A stretch of 64,000 nucleotides of DNA from UBA3495 sp964629875 (lineage in GTDB: Bacteria; Chloroflexota; Dehalococcoidia; Lucifugimonadales; UBA3495): contig CAZVRK010000005.1 in NCBI GenBank assembly GCA_964629875.1, positions 1 through 64,000 on the forward strand, given 5' to 3'. The position numbers and the translations under genes were made by a program. Positions 1-8,642 of the stretch are shown one piece after another. Position 1 is the stretch's first letter, and the number at the start of each line of letters is the position of its first letter. The notes below the pieces were generated by a model. It was not told where the DNA came from, searched no databases, and worked only from the letters and a program-made list of their open reading frames with translations.

Positions 1-204
1 TCTGGCACATGTAAGATGGGGTCTGCAGATGATCCTATGTCTGTAGTCGATCAATACGGAAACTTACACGGTTTTGCAGGCATACGTGTAGCAGATGCTT
101 CTATAATGCCGGACTGTATAAGAGCAAACACAAATTTAACGACTATTATGATAGGCGAACGTGTCTCTGAATGGGTACTTGGAGATATCTCAACTGAAGG
201 TTAA
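1..204 (+). CDS. GMC-family flavin oxidoreductase, C-terminal fragment
   Basis: The window opens inside this gene: the frame is open from base 1 and ends at TAA 202-204, leaving 67 residues. They match the C-terminal part of glucose-methanol-choline oxidoreductases: S-G-T-C-K-M-G at residues 1-7, then V-V-D-Q-Y-G-N, then G-I-R-V-A-D-A-S-I-M-P, then R-A-N-T-N-L-T-T. In this family the last motif carries the active-site Asn next to the flavin. Such enzymes oxidise alcohols with FAD in the cytoplasm; the substrate cannot be told from this piece. The FAD-binding N-terminus lies outside the window. The gene converges on the amidase. Confidence 0.85.
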   Translation, partial: SGTCKMGSADDPMSVVDQYGNLHGFAGIRVADASIMPDCIRANTNLTTIMIGERVSEWVLGDISTEG

Positions 205-249
205 TATATCTCGGTAAATATTCGGTGATTCAGAACTCTTAAATATGGA

Positions 250-1605
250 TTATATGTAGTCAGTTGGCCATAAATCCACATTTAAAACTTCTTCACACCA
301 TTTCGCTACGCCCAGTAATGGGCCTTCTTCAAAAGGTAATCCAGCTAATTGTGTTCCTAATGGTAAGCCATTAGTTGCTAGCCCTGAGGGTATTGTTATG
401 GTTGGCAATCCACTTGATGTCCAGGGGGCTTGAAACACCGCGTCACCCGTGGTGGTTAGGTCCCTAGGAGCAGGAGCAGGAGTAGTGGGCATAAGGAGAG
501 TATCTACCCCACTAAACATATTGACCATATCTAGCCTGAATTGTCTGCGTAGCCTTTGCGCCTGTAAATAATCCATTCCTGAGACAAGCATCCCCATTTC
601 GATATTTCCGCGTATTTTGGGGCCATATTCTTCTGCTCTTTCTTGATACCATTCACGATGGAAAGCGGCAGCTTCAACATTGCTTACTATTCTTTGACAA
701 GCGTGCGATGACCTGAAGCTGTCGGGCAATGTCATCTCTCTAATCTCCGCACCAGCGGATGCCAGTTTCTGAACTACCTGCTCAGTATGCGTCACTACTT
801 CTGGAGTGGAATGGTCAAAGAAAAAATCTTTAAGTAATCCTATTACGGGTTTTTGCTCATGATGTGTCATTTGTTCAATGAAATCAGGGACTGATTCATT
901 GGCCGAGCGCGGATCTAGTGGGTCATATCCGGACATTACTTGTAACATTAACGCCGCATCTTCGACGGATTTGACTAATATGCCGACTGTGTCCAATGAC
1001 CAGCTTAATGGGACTACACCGTGCCGGCTTATCCTGCCATATGTGGGTTTTAGACCGACTATACCGTTATAAGCTGCAGGACGGCAGGTGGACCCTCCCG
1101 TTTGCGATCCTAGTGCGGCAGTGCACATCCCTGTGGCCACGGCAACGGAAGATCCGCTGCTAGAACCGCCTGGCGTGTGGTTCAGATTCCAGGGGTTTCG
1201 TGACGGTGATGGATCGCTGGAAGCGAATTCAGTAGTAACAGCCTTGCCTATTATTATGGCCCCAGCCTCTTTAAGCTTGGCGACCGAAGTAGCGTCATAG
1301 GTCGGTACGAATTCCGAAAATATTTTTGAACAAGCACTAGTTCGCATACCAGCGGTATAAAAGATGTCCTTGAGGCCTACGGAAACTCCTTGAAGTGGTT
1401 TTATAATACCTCTTTCTTGATCAATTTCGGTTTGCTTGGCTTGTCCTATAACATCTTCTCTATCAACTGTAACCCATGCTCTCAAGTCAGGGTCTAATGC
1501 ATCTATCCGGTTAAGCAGTGTTTCTACCAACTCTATCGGGGATATATTTTTATTTTCTATTTCTCTGATCGTCTCAGAAATACTTAGGCGATAGGTATCT
1601 GACAT
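250..1605 (-). CDS. Amidase signature family hydrolase
   Basis: A 451-residue amidase-signature enzyme. The Ser-cisSer-Lys triad is visible: Lys79 in V-G-L-K-D, cis-Ser148 in P-G-G-S-S-S-G-S-S, and nucleophile Ser172 in G-S-Q-T-G-G-S-T-C-R-P. The family hydrolyses amides, from Gln-tRNA amidotransferase GatA to many catabolic amidases. Length fits a stand-alone amidase. ATG 1605 is chosen over GTG 1608 because GAGGTG lies just upstream. It is the last gene of a minus-strand set SDR, small GatC-like ORF, amidase. That context favours a catabolic amidase with a small partner (AtzF/AtzG-like) rather than GatA itself, since no gatB is nearby. Substrate unknown. Confidence 0.9.
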   Translation of the reverse strand: MSDTYRLSISETIREIENKNISPIELVETLLNRIDALDPDLRAWVTVDREDVIGQAKQTEIDQERGIIKPLQGVSVGLKDIFYTAGMRTSACSKIFSEFVPTYDATSVAKLKEAGAIIIGKAVTTEFASSDPSPSRNPWNLNHTPGGSSSGSSVAVATGMCTAALGSQTGGSTCRPAAYNGIVGLKPTYGRISRHGVVPLSWSLDTVGILVKSVEDAALMLQVMSGYDPLDPRSANESVPDFIEQMTHHEQKPVIGLLKDFFFDHSTPEVVTHTEQVVQKLASAGAEIREMTLPDSFRSSHACQRIVSNVEAAAFHREWYQERAEEYGPKIRGNIEMGMLVSGMDYLQAQRLRRQFRLDMVNMFSGVDTLLMPTTPAPAPRDLTTTGDAVFQAPWTSSGLPTITIPSGLATNGLPLGTQLAGLPFEEGPLLGVAKWCEEVLNVDLWPTDYI

Positions 1606-1666
1606 CACTCACCTCAATTAATCTATGCGTTCAAGAATGGGGGTTGGTTTTATTGCAGCAGAGATA

Positions 1667-1843
1667 CTAGGGTTCTAATTCGGAATCTGGGATATCACGA
1701 ATTATCTGTTCTAAATGTTTTGCTGTTTGACTTATCTGAGGTTCTATTTCTTTTGCATGCCTCTCAGTCCAATGTAGCCTTGCTATCGTTGATAGGCTTT
1801 CCAATAAAGATATTTTTTCTTCGCTAGAACTTTTCTCTGGCAT
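1667..1843 (-). CDS. Small GatC/AtzG-like amidase partner
   Basis: A 58-residue ORF starting MPEKSSSEEK and ending DIPDSELEP, preceded by a strong ribosome site (CAGGAGGG) 5-11 bases before ATG 1843. The pattern of helix, I-A-R-L, an amphipathic helix, then a short acidic E-L-E-P tail resembles GatC and the AtzG/DUF4089-type peptides that pair with amidases. In those, the small chain wraps and stabilises the amidase. It sits 61 bases upstream of the amidase and 36 bases downstream of the SDR on the same strand, as expected for a subunit. The family call is inference from pattern and position; that the ORF is real is better supported. Confidence 0.62.
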   Translation of the reverse strand: MPEKSSSEEKISLLESLSTIARLHWTERHAKEIEPQISQTAKHLEQIIRDIPDSELEP

Positions 1844-1879
1844 AAACCCTCCTGAAAAAAATATATGCGCATATGGTAT

Positions 1880-2656
1880 TCACCTAGATGTCCATCCTCC
1901 GTCTACGATTAGTAAATGACCGTTTGTAGCACTAGCTGAAGGACTGGCCAGATATATAGTCGCTCCAATAAGTTCCTCAGCGTTCATTCGTCTTCCTAAT
2001 GGCATATTCTCCGACAAATCCTGTGCCAATTCGTGATCTGTTCTAGTGTCAGCTTGTAGTAGGCCAGGGGTTTCAGTCGGGCCGGGACCAATAGCATTCA
2101 CCGTTATGCCATGTTCAATCCATTCGAGAGCTAATACTTGTGTGAGACTGGCTACACCACCTTTACTTGAGCAGTAAGCAGCTCGATTTTTTGCTCCTAC
2201 TAGTGAAAATTGAGAGGCAATATTAATGATTCTACCAAAACCTTGTGGAATCATATGCTTAGCTGCTGCTTGAGCGCAGAAGAAAGTTCCCTTTAGGTTG
2301 GTGGCCATCACGGCATCCCAGTTCTCTTCTGTAACCTCCAATGCAGACTGACGTTGGCGTATTCCGGCGTTATTCACAAGAATATCGATATGGCCAAAAT
2401 CTTTAACTATTTTATTAATAGATTCTTGTATTTGGGTAACATTCTGCACGTCGAGCACGTAGCTGTTACTTCGTCGTCCCTGATGTTCTATATTATTCTG
2501 TACAGCCTGGGCATCAGGAAGTCGTTCTTCAAGATCAGATATGGCTACGTCTGCACCAGCTTTGGCTAATCCAATAGCCAAAGTTTCTCCGATACCTCGA
2601 CCAGAACCTGTAACAAGTGCTACTTTGCCTTCTAAACTGAGACCTGTATAACTCAT
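1880..2656 (-). CDS. SDR-family oxidoreductase (FabG-like)
   Basis: A 258-residue classical short-chain dehydrogenase. It shows the nucleotide-binding T-G-S-G-R-G-I-G-E, N-N-A-G-I, catalytic Ser in I-I-N-I-A-S, and Y-C-S-S-K (YxxxK), followed by N-A-I-G-P-G-P-T-E-T-P and a C-terminal D-G-G-W. It should oxidise or reduce an alcohol/ketone with NAD(P) in the cytoplasm. A TTG at 2674 would add six residues, but ATG 2656 with CCAGGT upstream gives the usual family N-terminus. First gene of the SDR, GatC-like, amidase set. Substrate unknown; the pairing suggests catabolism of a hydroxy-amide or similar compound (inference). Confidence 0.9.
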   Translation of the reverse strand: MSYTGLSLEGKVALVTGSGRGIGETLAIGLAKAGADVAISDLEERLPDAQAVQNNIEHQGRRSNSYVLDVQNVTQIQESINKIVKDFGHIDILVNNAGIRQRQSALEVTEENWDAVMATNLKGTFFCAQAAAKHMIPQGFGRIINIASQFSLVGAKNRAAYCSSKGGVASLTQVLALEWIEHGITVNAIGPGPTETPGLLQADTRTDHELAQDLSENMPLGRRMNAEELIGATIYLASPSASATNGHLLIVDGGWTSR

Positions 2657-2695
2657 AGTATGTATACCTGGCAATTTAAGATTTTAAACCTTACT

Positions 2696-3202
2696 TTATT
2701 CCACTGGTGCTAATGATCGAGACCCTAATTCCCTGTCGAGTAGAAGAAGCGCATCACCTTGGCCACCGATTAGCTTTAGCTGTTCTACTAAATCGTTTGC
2801 TGTTTTTTCCTCTTCTATTTGTTCTGTGATAAACCATTGAAGATGTATTTGAGTTGCTACGTCATTTTCTTTGACAGAGACTTCGTATAACTTGTTTATT
2901 AATTCGCTAACGTGTCTTTCATGTTCCAACGTTTTCTGCATAACGTCTTGTATAGATTCAAATTCTATTGCTGGTTGAGCTATTGGGTGTAGGATAGCTC
3001 TGCCATCCCTGTCATTGATAAAATCAAATATCTTCATACCGTGGGCATATTCCTCTTGGCTCTGGATTCTAAGCCAGTGGGCAAACCCGGGTAGGTTTAT
3101 AGATTCACAATATGACGACATCGAAAGATACAAATACGAAGAATAAAGTTCTTGGTTTGTATGTTCATTCAGGGCGTCCTGCATTTTTTGAGCTATTGCC
3201 AT
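2696..3202 (-). CDS. ftn: Bacterial non-haem ferritin
   Basis: A 168-residue ferritin of the FtnA type, which oxidises Fe(II) and stores it as a mineral in a 24-subunit shell. All expected ligands are present, each one position later than in E. coli FtnA: Glu18, Glu51 and His54 (site A), Glu95, Gln128 and Glu131 (site B), and Glu50, Glu127 and Glu130 (site C). Length is normal. ATG 3202 is preceded by AAGAGGTGGG. It is divergent from the zinc-ribbon gene at 3358 across a 155-base gap. Iron storage next to an iron-type regulator would be usual, but the Fur gene here is 30 kb away. Confidence 0.95.
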   Translation of the reverse strand: MAIAQKMQDALNEHTNQELYSSYLYLSMSSYCESINLPGFAHWLRIQSQEEYAHGMKIFDFINDRDGRAILHPIAQPAIEFESIQDVMQKTLEHERHVSELINKLYEVSVKENDVATQIHLQWFITEQIEEEKTANDLVEQLKLIGGQGDALLLLDRELGSRSLAPVE

Positions 3203-3357
3203 ATTCCCACCTCTTATAACAATTTATTTGTATAATTTACGTCAGGGTTTTGTGGGCATTATATGTGCATGTAACATCTGTATGCTAGTTGTATTCTGAC
3301 AATTAGTCTTCAGATGGAATTTTCATCTGCGATGATGAGTAATAACGGAGGTAGAGC

Positions 3358-3594
3358 ATGGGATCTGCTGTGAGGCTTTGTTCAGCTTGTGGTGCAGAGA
3401 TTGGTGATACAGAAACTAAGACTTGTACTATCTGTGGAGTACTGCTTGATGGCGAATATGCTGAGCCAGATCAATTGGACAGAGAAAAATCTGAAATGAC
3501 CAGTAAACTCACTGACGAAGACCTGGGATATACCGATCAAGCTTGGTTGAGAGGCGGTCGGTATGATATTGATCCTCCGAAAGATGAAACTTGA
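3358..3594 (+). CDS. Small double CxxC zinc-ribbon protein
   Basis: A 78-residue protein with a good ribosome site (GGAGGTAGAGC before ATG). The N-terminus holds C-S-A-C and C-T-I-C separated by 13 residues, a typical zinc-ribbon. The rest is acidic and ends in a short R-G-G-R-Y-D-I-D-P-P tail with no recognisable fold. No signal peptide or membrane segment. Function unknown; such ribbons usually bind nucleic acid or protein partners. It is divergently transcribed from ferritin and convergent with the Tag-like gene. Confidence 0.7.
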   Translation: MGSAVRLCSACGAEIGDTETKTCTICGVLLDGEYAEPDQLDREKSEMTSKLTDEDLGYTDQAWLRGGRYDIDPPKDET

Positions 3595-3619
3595 TTTTGC
3601 AATTACCAGCTTCGTCTGT

Positions 3620-4123
3620 TCATGGTTTGTATTTGTCTCCCTCCTCTTTCGATATTCTCCCTGCAGCCATCAGCCACATGCGGGAAATTTCCGGACCCAT
3701 AAACTTGAAATGATGTCTAAGTTCTTTTTGTAGTAACGGGTAGGTATTGCCAGGAATAACATCATAGAACCATCTACAAAAGCTTCCATATTCAGCTTGG
3801 AGCTTCAGAATGGTGCAGGCATTTTGAACAACTGCGACAATTTTTGCTTTATTCCTAATGATGTCGCGATTCTCACGAAGTCTGATTATGTCACCACCAT
3901 TCATAGCAGATACTTGTTCTATGTTCCAATTGTAGAAGGCTTTTCGGAATCCATCTCTTCTGAGCAATATCATTCTCCAGGTAAGTCCGGCTTGGAATAC
4001 CTGTAAGCTCATCACTTCAAATAGACTATCATCATCTAATAGACGATGTCCCCATATGGTATTTCTGTACCAATCCTCGATGCCTTTAGTATCAATTGTT
4101 TCGTGACTATTTTTTTGCGTCAT
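3620..4123 (-). CDS. Tag-like DNA-3-methyladenine glycosylase I, divergent
   Basis: A 167-residue protein matching the Tag family through L-F-E-V-M-S-L-Q-V-F-Q-A-G-L-T-W (34-49), then I-I-R-N-K-A-K-I and a late H-F-K-F-M-G-P-E-I. Tag removes 3-methyladenine from alkylated DNA. Trp49 matches E. coli Trp46 and Tyr19 matches Tyr16. The Glu38 that contacts the damaged base in E. coli Tag is Gln41 here. The zinc ligands are absent: no N-terminal Cys4, His17 is Arg20, and the C-terminal His/Cys are missing. It may recognise a different base or be only a structural relative. ATG 4123 faces the MBL gene. Confidence 0.8.
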   Translation of the reverse strand: MTQKNSHETIDTKGIEDWYRNTIWGHRLLDDDSLFEVMSLQVFQAGLTWRMILLRRDGFRKAFYNWNIEQVSAMNGGDIIRLRENRDIIRNKAKIVAVVQNACTILKLQAEYGSFCRWFYDVIPGNTYPLLQKELRHHFKFMGPEISRMWLMAAGRISKEEGDKYKP

Positions 4124-4215
4124 GGTGTTCCATATCTATTTATGACAAACCTGTCCATGAGTATAATACCGGATACAATAGGAGTCATCAGGTATACAGA
4201 TTTGAGGTATATGTT

Positions 4216-5109
4216 ATGACAGTGACCTTGGATTGGTTGGGAGTTTCAACCTTTAGGCTAATAGTAGACGATATGGTCATTTTTTTGGATGCCTATATCA
4301 ATAGGGTTCCTCAGGCTCCCTATGTAGGTCTGAAAGTTGAAGATATTATAAAAGCTGACTATGTCCTGGTGGGGCATTCCCATTTTGACCACCTCTGGGG
4401 AGCTGAAACCATCGCTCACAACACCGGCGCAAATATTATTGGCTCTCATGAAACTGTTAGGTTGATGGAGCTAGAAGAAGTGGACTCTAGCCAATTACTG
4501 GCTGTTTCTGGTGGAGAAACAATCAAATTGTCTGATTCAGTGTCAGTAAAGGTTTTTCCCAGTCAACATTCTTGTATTTGGAGTAAATCAGGCGCTGTAG
4601 ACGAAGCATGTTTTGGAGATCATGGGGTTATGTATCACGACCGTCTATTGCGCTTACAGGAACGAGCGACACGAAGAGCATTGTCTACTGAGTCTGGTAT
4701 GGCCGATGTGATAAACCATAGGAGCTCTTGTACGCAATACCCTCGGGCTGAAGGAGGGGCGTACGCGTATCTGATTGAGACACCGGAAGGCAGCATACTG
4801 TGGAAAGATACATCTGGCCATTGGACAGGAATATTGCGGGATCTCAGGCCTGATGTTGGAATATTGGCCGCGTCTGGCAGGGGAAATATTGACGGCGAGC
4901 CGATACAGGGTTCTTTGGCGCAGTTTGTATCAAGGGAAGTAGAATTATTGAGACCAAAGAAAATTGTATTATGTCACCATGATGACTGGTGCCCTCCCGT
5001 GACCAGTCCGACAGATGTTACGCCCATTCGCCAAGAACTGGAAATACATCATCCGCGAGTATCGTTGTTAGAAATGGGATATTTAGAGGAATATCCGATA
5101 CTGGAATAG
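4216..5109 (+). CDS. MBL-fold metallohydrolase
   Basis: A 297-residue metallo-beta-lactamase-fold protein. The metal motif is H54-S-H56-F-D58-H59, followed later by T-S-G-H and a C-terminal C-H-H-D-D-W. A long frame extends back to 4096, but ATG 4216 with TGAGGT just upstream gives the usual family start (strand, then V-D-D-M-V-I-F-L-D-A). The family covers lactonases, RNases, UlaG-type and other hydrolases; this branch is unassigned. No signal peptide, so cytoplasmic. Convergent with the arsenite pump gene 17 bases downstream. Confidence 0.88.
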   Translation: MTVTLDWLGVSTFRLIVDDMVIFLDAYINRVPQAPYVGLKVEDIIKADYVLVGHSHFDHLWGAETIAHNTGANIIGSHETVRLMELEEVDSSQLLAVSGGETIKLSDSVSVKVFPSQHSCIWSKSGAVDEACFGDHGVMYHDRLLRLQERATRRALSTESGMADVINHRSSCTQYPRAEGGAYAYLIETPEGSILWKDTSGHWTGILRDLRPDVGILAASGRGNIDGEPIQGSLAQFVSREVELLRPKKIVLCHHDDWCPPVTSPTDVTPIRQELEIHHPRVSLLEMGYLEEYPILE

Positions 5110-5126
5110 CGTAAACTCGTTACGTA

Positions 5127-6146
5127 TTACTCGGGGAACCATTGCTTGGTACGGTTGGCTAATACCACAAGTGAAAGCATAACTGGTACTTCTACTAATA
5201 CTCCTACCACAGTGGCTAAAGCTGCCCCAGAGTTCAGTCCAAACAAACTAATAGCAACCGCAACTGCCAGCTCGAAAAAGTTTGAAGTTCCTATCAGTGC
5301 TGCTGGAGCGGCTGTCGAGAATGGAACTCTCCAGATATAGGAAGCACTGTAGGCAATAATAAAAATACCATAACTTTGAATGAGTAAAGGTATTGCGATT
5401 AGTACAATGATCAAAGGATTTGCGACTATTGTCTGGGCTTGAAATCCGAATAACAATATGACTGTCGCTAAGAGGCCCATTATAGAAAAAGGCTTGATCC
5501 TGGATGTAAAGGCCTCTATACGCTGTTTATTGTCTGCTGTATCTAGCTTTTTTCTTGTGATATATCCTGCACCAAGCGGTATCACTACATATAAGACGAC
5601 TGAGATGAGTAAAGTTTCCCATGGCACGACTATGTTCGTAACGCCCAGTAATAGTGCTGCTATGGGAGCAAAAGCGAATATCATGATAATGTCGTTCACT
5701 GAGACTTGAACTAGGGTGTAGTTTGCATCTCCCTTAACCAGTTGGCTCCAAACGAATACCATAGCGGTGCATGGCGCAACGCCTAGTAAGATCATTCCGG
5801 CTATATATTCTTTGCCGGTTTGTGGATCTACTAAGCCTGCAAATATATATTCGAAGAATAGAATACCTAGTGCTGCCATAGTGAAAGGCTTTATTATCCA
5901 GTTAACTACTAGGGTTATACATAAACCTTTTGGTTTCTTTCCAACGTTTTTGATAGAAGCAAAATCTACGTTGACCATCATGGGGTATATCATCACCCAA
6001 ATGAATAAAGCTACTATGAGGTTGACGCTTGCGTATTCAATCGTTGCGATTTTCTCAAATATAGATGGGAGAACTAGGCCCAATCCGACACCTGATGCTA
6101 TGCACAATCCAACCCATACTGAAAGATATTTTTCAAATAATGCCAT
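5127..6146 (-). CDS. acr3: Acr3-type arsenite efflux permease
   Basis: A 339-residue membrane protein with about ten hydrophobic helices and the Acr3 hallmark V-A-P-C-T-A-M-V-F-V-W-S. Cys126 there matches the essential TM4 Cys (Cys118 in A. metalliredigens Acr3). Glu292 in S-N-F-F-E-L-A matches the essential TM9 Glu (Glu295). It exports As(III) from the cytoplasm using the proton gradient. No arsR or arsC is next to it, so either it is constitutive or regulated from elsewhere. Divergent from the TIM-barrel gene. Confidence 0.93.
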   Translation of the reverse strand: MALFEKYLSVWVGLCIASGVGLGLVLPSIFEKIATIEYASVNLIVALFIWVMIYPMMVNVDFASIKNVGKKPKGLCITLVVNWIIKPFTMAALGILFFEYIFAGLVDPQTGKEYIAGMILLGVAPCTAMVFVWSQLVKGDANYTLVQVSVNDIIMIFAFAPIAALLLGVTNIVVPWETLLISVVLYVVIPLGAGYITRKKLDTADNKQRIEAFTSRIKPFSIMGLLATVILLFGFQAQTIVANPLIIVLIAIPLLIQSYGIFIIAYSASYIWRVPFSTAAPAALIGTSNFFELAVAVAISLFGLNSGAALATVVGVLVEVPVMLSLVVLANRTKQWFPE

Positions 6147-6314
6147 TGCAGTTAATGCCTCTTTTTATAGAGAAATTATAAAGTATGTTGCTATTATAGA
6201 TATCTTGAAGAAAAACTTTTGCATTATTAGCATGCAAAATAAACAGTCATAATTTGAATTGTTAGGATGCACCTGTAGAATGGATGTATTTTTATAAGAG
6301 TTATTGGAGAAATG

Positions 6315-7124
6315 ATGGCGACGCTGATAGATAGAATAGGGTACGACTCAGGGACAACAGAGCTAGAAGAGGCGATTGAAACAGCCGCAATACATGATAT
6401 TCATTATTTAAATTTCAACGCCGATATAGGGCCTAATCACTTGGAATTATGGAACAATAAGAGGGTTGAAACTATAAAAACCGAAGCAGCTTCAAAGAAA
6501 ATAGAACTTTGCCTTCATACGGCTTCATCCGTAAATGTTGCGGAATTTTCCCCTTTAGTGAGCGACGGAGTCGATGAATACCTAAGGGCAAACATAGATT
6601 TGTCCGCAAGGTTGGATGGATATGGGGTAGTGGTCCATGCTGGATACCATTTCAATACGGAAGTAGCTGCTCGTAGAGATGCCGCGTTGGAGAGATTGAA
6701 GAGAACTGTAGAATATGCAGAGCAAAAAAACCAGACACTTCTATTAGAAAATCTTAATTTTGAGCCTGATGCCGCTGAAGTACACTATATGGCGCATACC
6801 ATAGAGGAGACCGCTTTTTACTTAAATGCTATTGATTCACCAAGCTTGGTTTGGTCATTTACTGTAAATCACGCTAATTTGGTCCCAGAGGGTATTGAAG
6901 GTTTTTTTAAACATTTTGGGGTAGATCGGATTTGGGAGGTGCGACTGGCGGATAACTTGGGAGATAGAGAAATACACATGAATCCGGGGGAAGGCAATAT
7001 AGATTTTGAATCGGTATTTCGAATGATAGAATCCGCTGGATATTCAAAATTCTATTCTATGAACTTTGGCTCTGTAGCTGATCGTATTGCGGCCAGGGAC
7101 ATATTTGCAACGTATAGTCAATGA
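6315..7124 (+). CDS. Sugar phosphate isomerase/epimerase-like TIM barrel
   Basis: A 269-residue protein of the AP-endonuclease-2 / xylose-isomerase-like TIM-barrel group. Signs are V-V-V-H-A-G-Y-H at strand 4, the metal Glu in L-L-L-E-N-L, V-N-H-A-N, and the late H-M-N-P-G-E-G-N-I-D-F characteristic of the family (H-x-P-x-G-x-G-x-x-D/N). These enzymes use a divalent metal to isomerise or epimerise sugars and related compounds; the substrate is unknown. Two ATG codons sit in tandem (6312, 6315); GGAG is 2 and 5 bases before them, so the second is preferred. Confidence 0.83.
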   Translation: MATLIDRIGYDSGTTELEEAIETAAIHDIHYLNFNADIGPNHLELWNNKRVETIKTEAASKKIELCLHTASSVNVAEFSPLVSDGVDEYLRANIDLSARLDGYGVVVHAGYHFNTEVAARRDAALERLKRTVEYAEQKNQTLLLENLNFEPDAAEVHYMAHTIEETAFYLNAIDSPSLVWSFTVNHANLVPEGIEGFFKHFGVDRIWEVRLADNLGDREIHMNPGEGNIDFESVFRMIESAGYSKFYSMNFGSVADRIAARDIFATYSQ

Positions 7125-7140
7125 TGCAAGCTTTTAGGTC

Positions 7141-7323
7141 ATGAGTCATAACAAATTTTGCATCCAGTGTGGGTCTGTCGTAACTGAGTTTAGTACTCAG
7201 TTTTGCAATGATTGCTTGGGTCCAATTGCTAGGTTGAAACGTCGTTCGGATCGAAGCGCGTTGGGGTGGTCTGTATTCGCAATTGGAACCCTTCTTTTCG
7301 TAATAATGTGTCAGTACGTGTAA
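7141..7323 (+). CDS. Zinc-ribbon protein with C-terminal membrane helix
   Basis: A 60-residue protein. Residues 7-25 carry C-I-Q-C and C-N-D-C, a zinc-ribbon, followed by a basic stretch (R-L-K-R-R-S-D-R) and one hydrophobic helix to the C-terminus. The arrangement suggests a small tail-anchored membrane protein with the ribbon in the cytoplasm. It follows the TIM-barrel gene by 16 bases, so the two may be co-transcribed. No function can be assigned. Confidence 0.6.
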   Translation: MSHNKFCIQCGSVVTEFSTQFCNDCLGPIARLKRRSDRSALGWSVFAIGTLLFVIMCQYV

Positions 7324-7331
7324 AAGCGATA

Positions 7332-8504
7332 TTATTCAACGATCTCAAAATTATTCAGGTGTTTTTCGGATATGCTGATACCGAGACCCTTAATGTCTTC
7401 TTCTAGTTGCAAATAGCCGTCAATGGCATCTGGGTCTCCTTCAAATATGTAGTAGAAAAGTTCGTTTCCAATCTCTACGTCATAAACAGGGAAATATTCG
7501 GAGATTGGGCAATTTGCATTGGACATAGTCATATGGTAGTTGTGCATTTGACCTGCGTGTGGGATTACTGGTACTTGATAAGCTTCCGCTAGTGCGTTAA
7601 TTTTCTGCGCTGCGGTTATTCCACCAACGCGGTTGGTGTCGTATTGAATTACGCTGACTGCTTGCATATCGAGTAATTGGCGAAATCCGAATAGTGAATA
7701 TTCATGTTCTCCCCCTGAGATTGGAATAGGGCCTCGGTTTAGCTCTGCATACCCGTGCATATCATCAGCGATCACTGGTTCTTCTAGCCAACGAGGTTCA
7801 AATTTTTCCAATTTGGGTATTATTCTCCGAGAATAATCTATGTTCCAGCCCATGTATGCTTCAAGCATAAGGTCTACGTCGTAGCCAATGACCTCTCGTA
7901 TCGCTTCTACGCGTTTAATGTTTTCCCGCATGCCATGCATACCGTCTTTCGGCCCAAAGCCGAATCTTGTCTTGTATCCTTGATAATTATTCTTTTTAGC
8001 CTCTTCTGCTTCGGCCTGCATGTCAGGTATGCTTCTCGAATATAACTTAGAGTAGTACACTGGGATTTTCTCTTTAGTCCTACCTCCTAATAATTTGAAT
8101 ACGGGTTTGTTTACTAATTTACCCATTAAGTCCCAAATTGCTATATCGACAGCACTAATAGCAGTCATACCGATGCCTTTACGACCCCAAGCAAGTGTCT
8201 TTCGATACATTTTTTCCCAGATGTATGAATAATCAAATGGATCTTCACCGATAATCAGTGGAGTGTAATAACGATCTATCGCTTCTTTTACCAGTGGTGG
8301 AGCCAAGGCGGCATTGCCTATACCGATTTCTCCGCTATCTGTCTCAATTTCACACGTCAGCCATTGATGGAAGCGAAAACTCTGCATTGAGTCTCCCCTG
8401 TCCCATAATATATCTCCGGCGTTAGTACAAAAATTAGATTGTGGTGGCACCGTAGGCCCAGTCCAGTTCCAGATTCGCGTGCGAACTGATTTTATAATCG
8501 TCAT
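7332..8504 (-). CDS. Enolase-superfamily dehydratase, L-rhamnonate-dehydratase-like
   Basis: A 390-residue mandelate-racemase/muconate-lactonizing type enzyme. The Mg ligands are Glu215 (L-M-L-E-A-Y-M), Glu241 (W-L-E-E-P) and Glu266 (G-G-E-H). His267, Asp289 (Q-Y-D-T) and His316 (V-I-P-H-A-G) match the RhmD acid/base residues. Y-K-T-R-F-G-F-G-P-K-D-G resembles the RhmD segment M-P-T-H-W-G-P-H-D-G. It should dehydrate an acid sugar to a 2-keto-3-deoxy acid. RhmD has Asp at the first ligand; here it is Glu. SD AGGAG lies 9 bases before ATG. Alternative: another acid-sugar dehydratase. Confidence 0.85.
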   Translation of the reverse strand: MTIIKSVRTRIWNWTGPTVPPQSNFCTNAGDILWDRGDSMQSFRFHQWLTCEIETDSGEIGIGNAALAPPLVKEAIDRYYTPLIIGEDPFDYSYIWEKMYRKTLAWGRKGIGMTAISAVDIAIWDLMGKLVNKPVFKLLGGRTKEKIPVYYSKLYSRSIPDMQAEAEEAKKNNYQGYKTRFGFGPKDGMHGMRENIKRVEAIREVIGYDVDLMLEAYMGWNIDYSRRIIPKLEKFEPRWLEEPVIADDMHGYAELNRGPIPISGGEHEYSLFGFRQLLDMQAVSVIQYDTNRVGGITAAQKINALAEAYQVPVIPHAGQMHNYHMTMSNANCPISEYFPVYDVEIGNELFYYIFEGDPDAIDGYLQLEEDIKGLGISISEKHLNNFEIVE

Positions 8505-8642
8505 TTAGTCATCTCCTGATTATCCTGAACAGCTAGCTAATATCGTATGCGGATTTCGTGCGTCATGCCCCATGTCCATTGGTTAGTTAACGAATAAAGG
8601 TTAACATAAATATAGCTATGAATTATTTATAGGATGTTAGCG

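Noticed and set aside
878..1300. Plus-strand ORFs across the amidase gene
   Set aside because: Shadow frames of the amidase, low-complexity and without ribosome sites.
5767..6252. 161-residue plus-strand ORF
   Set aside because: Fully antisense to acr3; composition matches the complement of a membrane-protein gene, and no SD is present.
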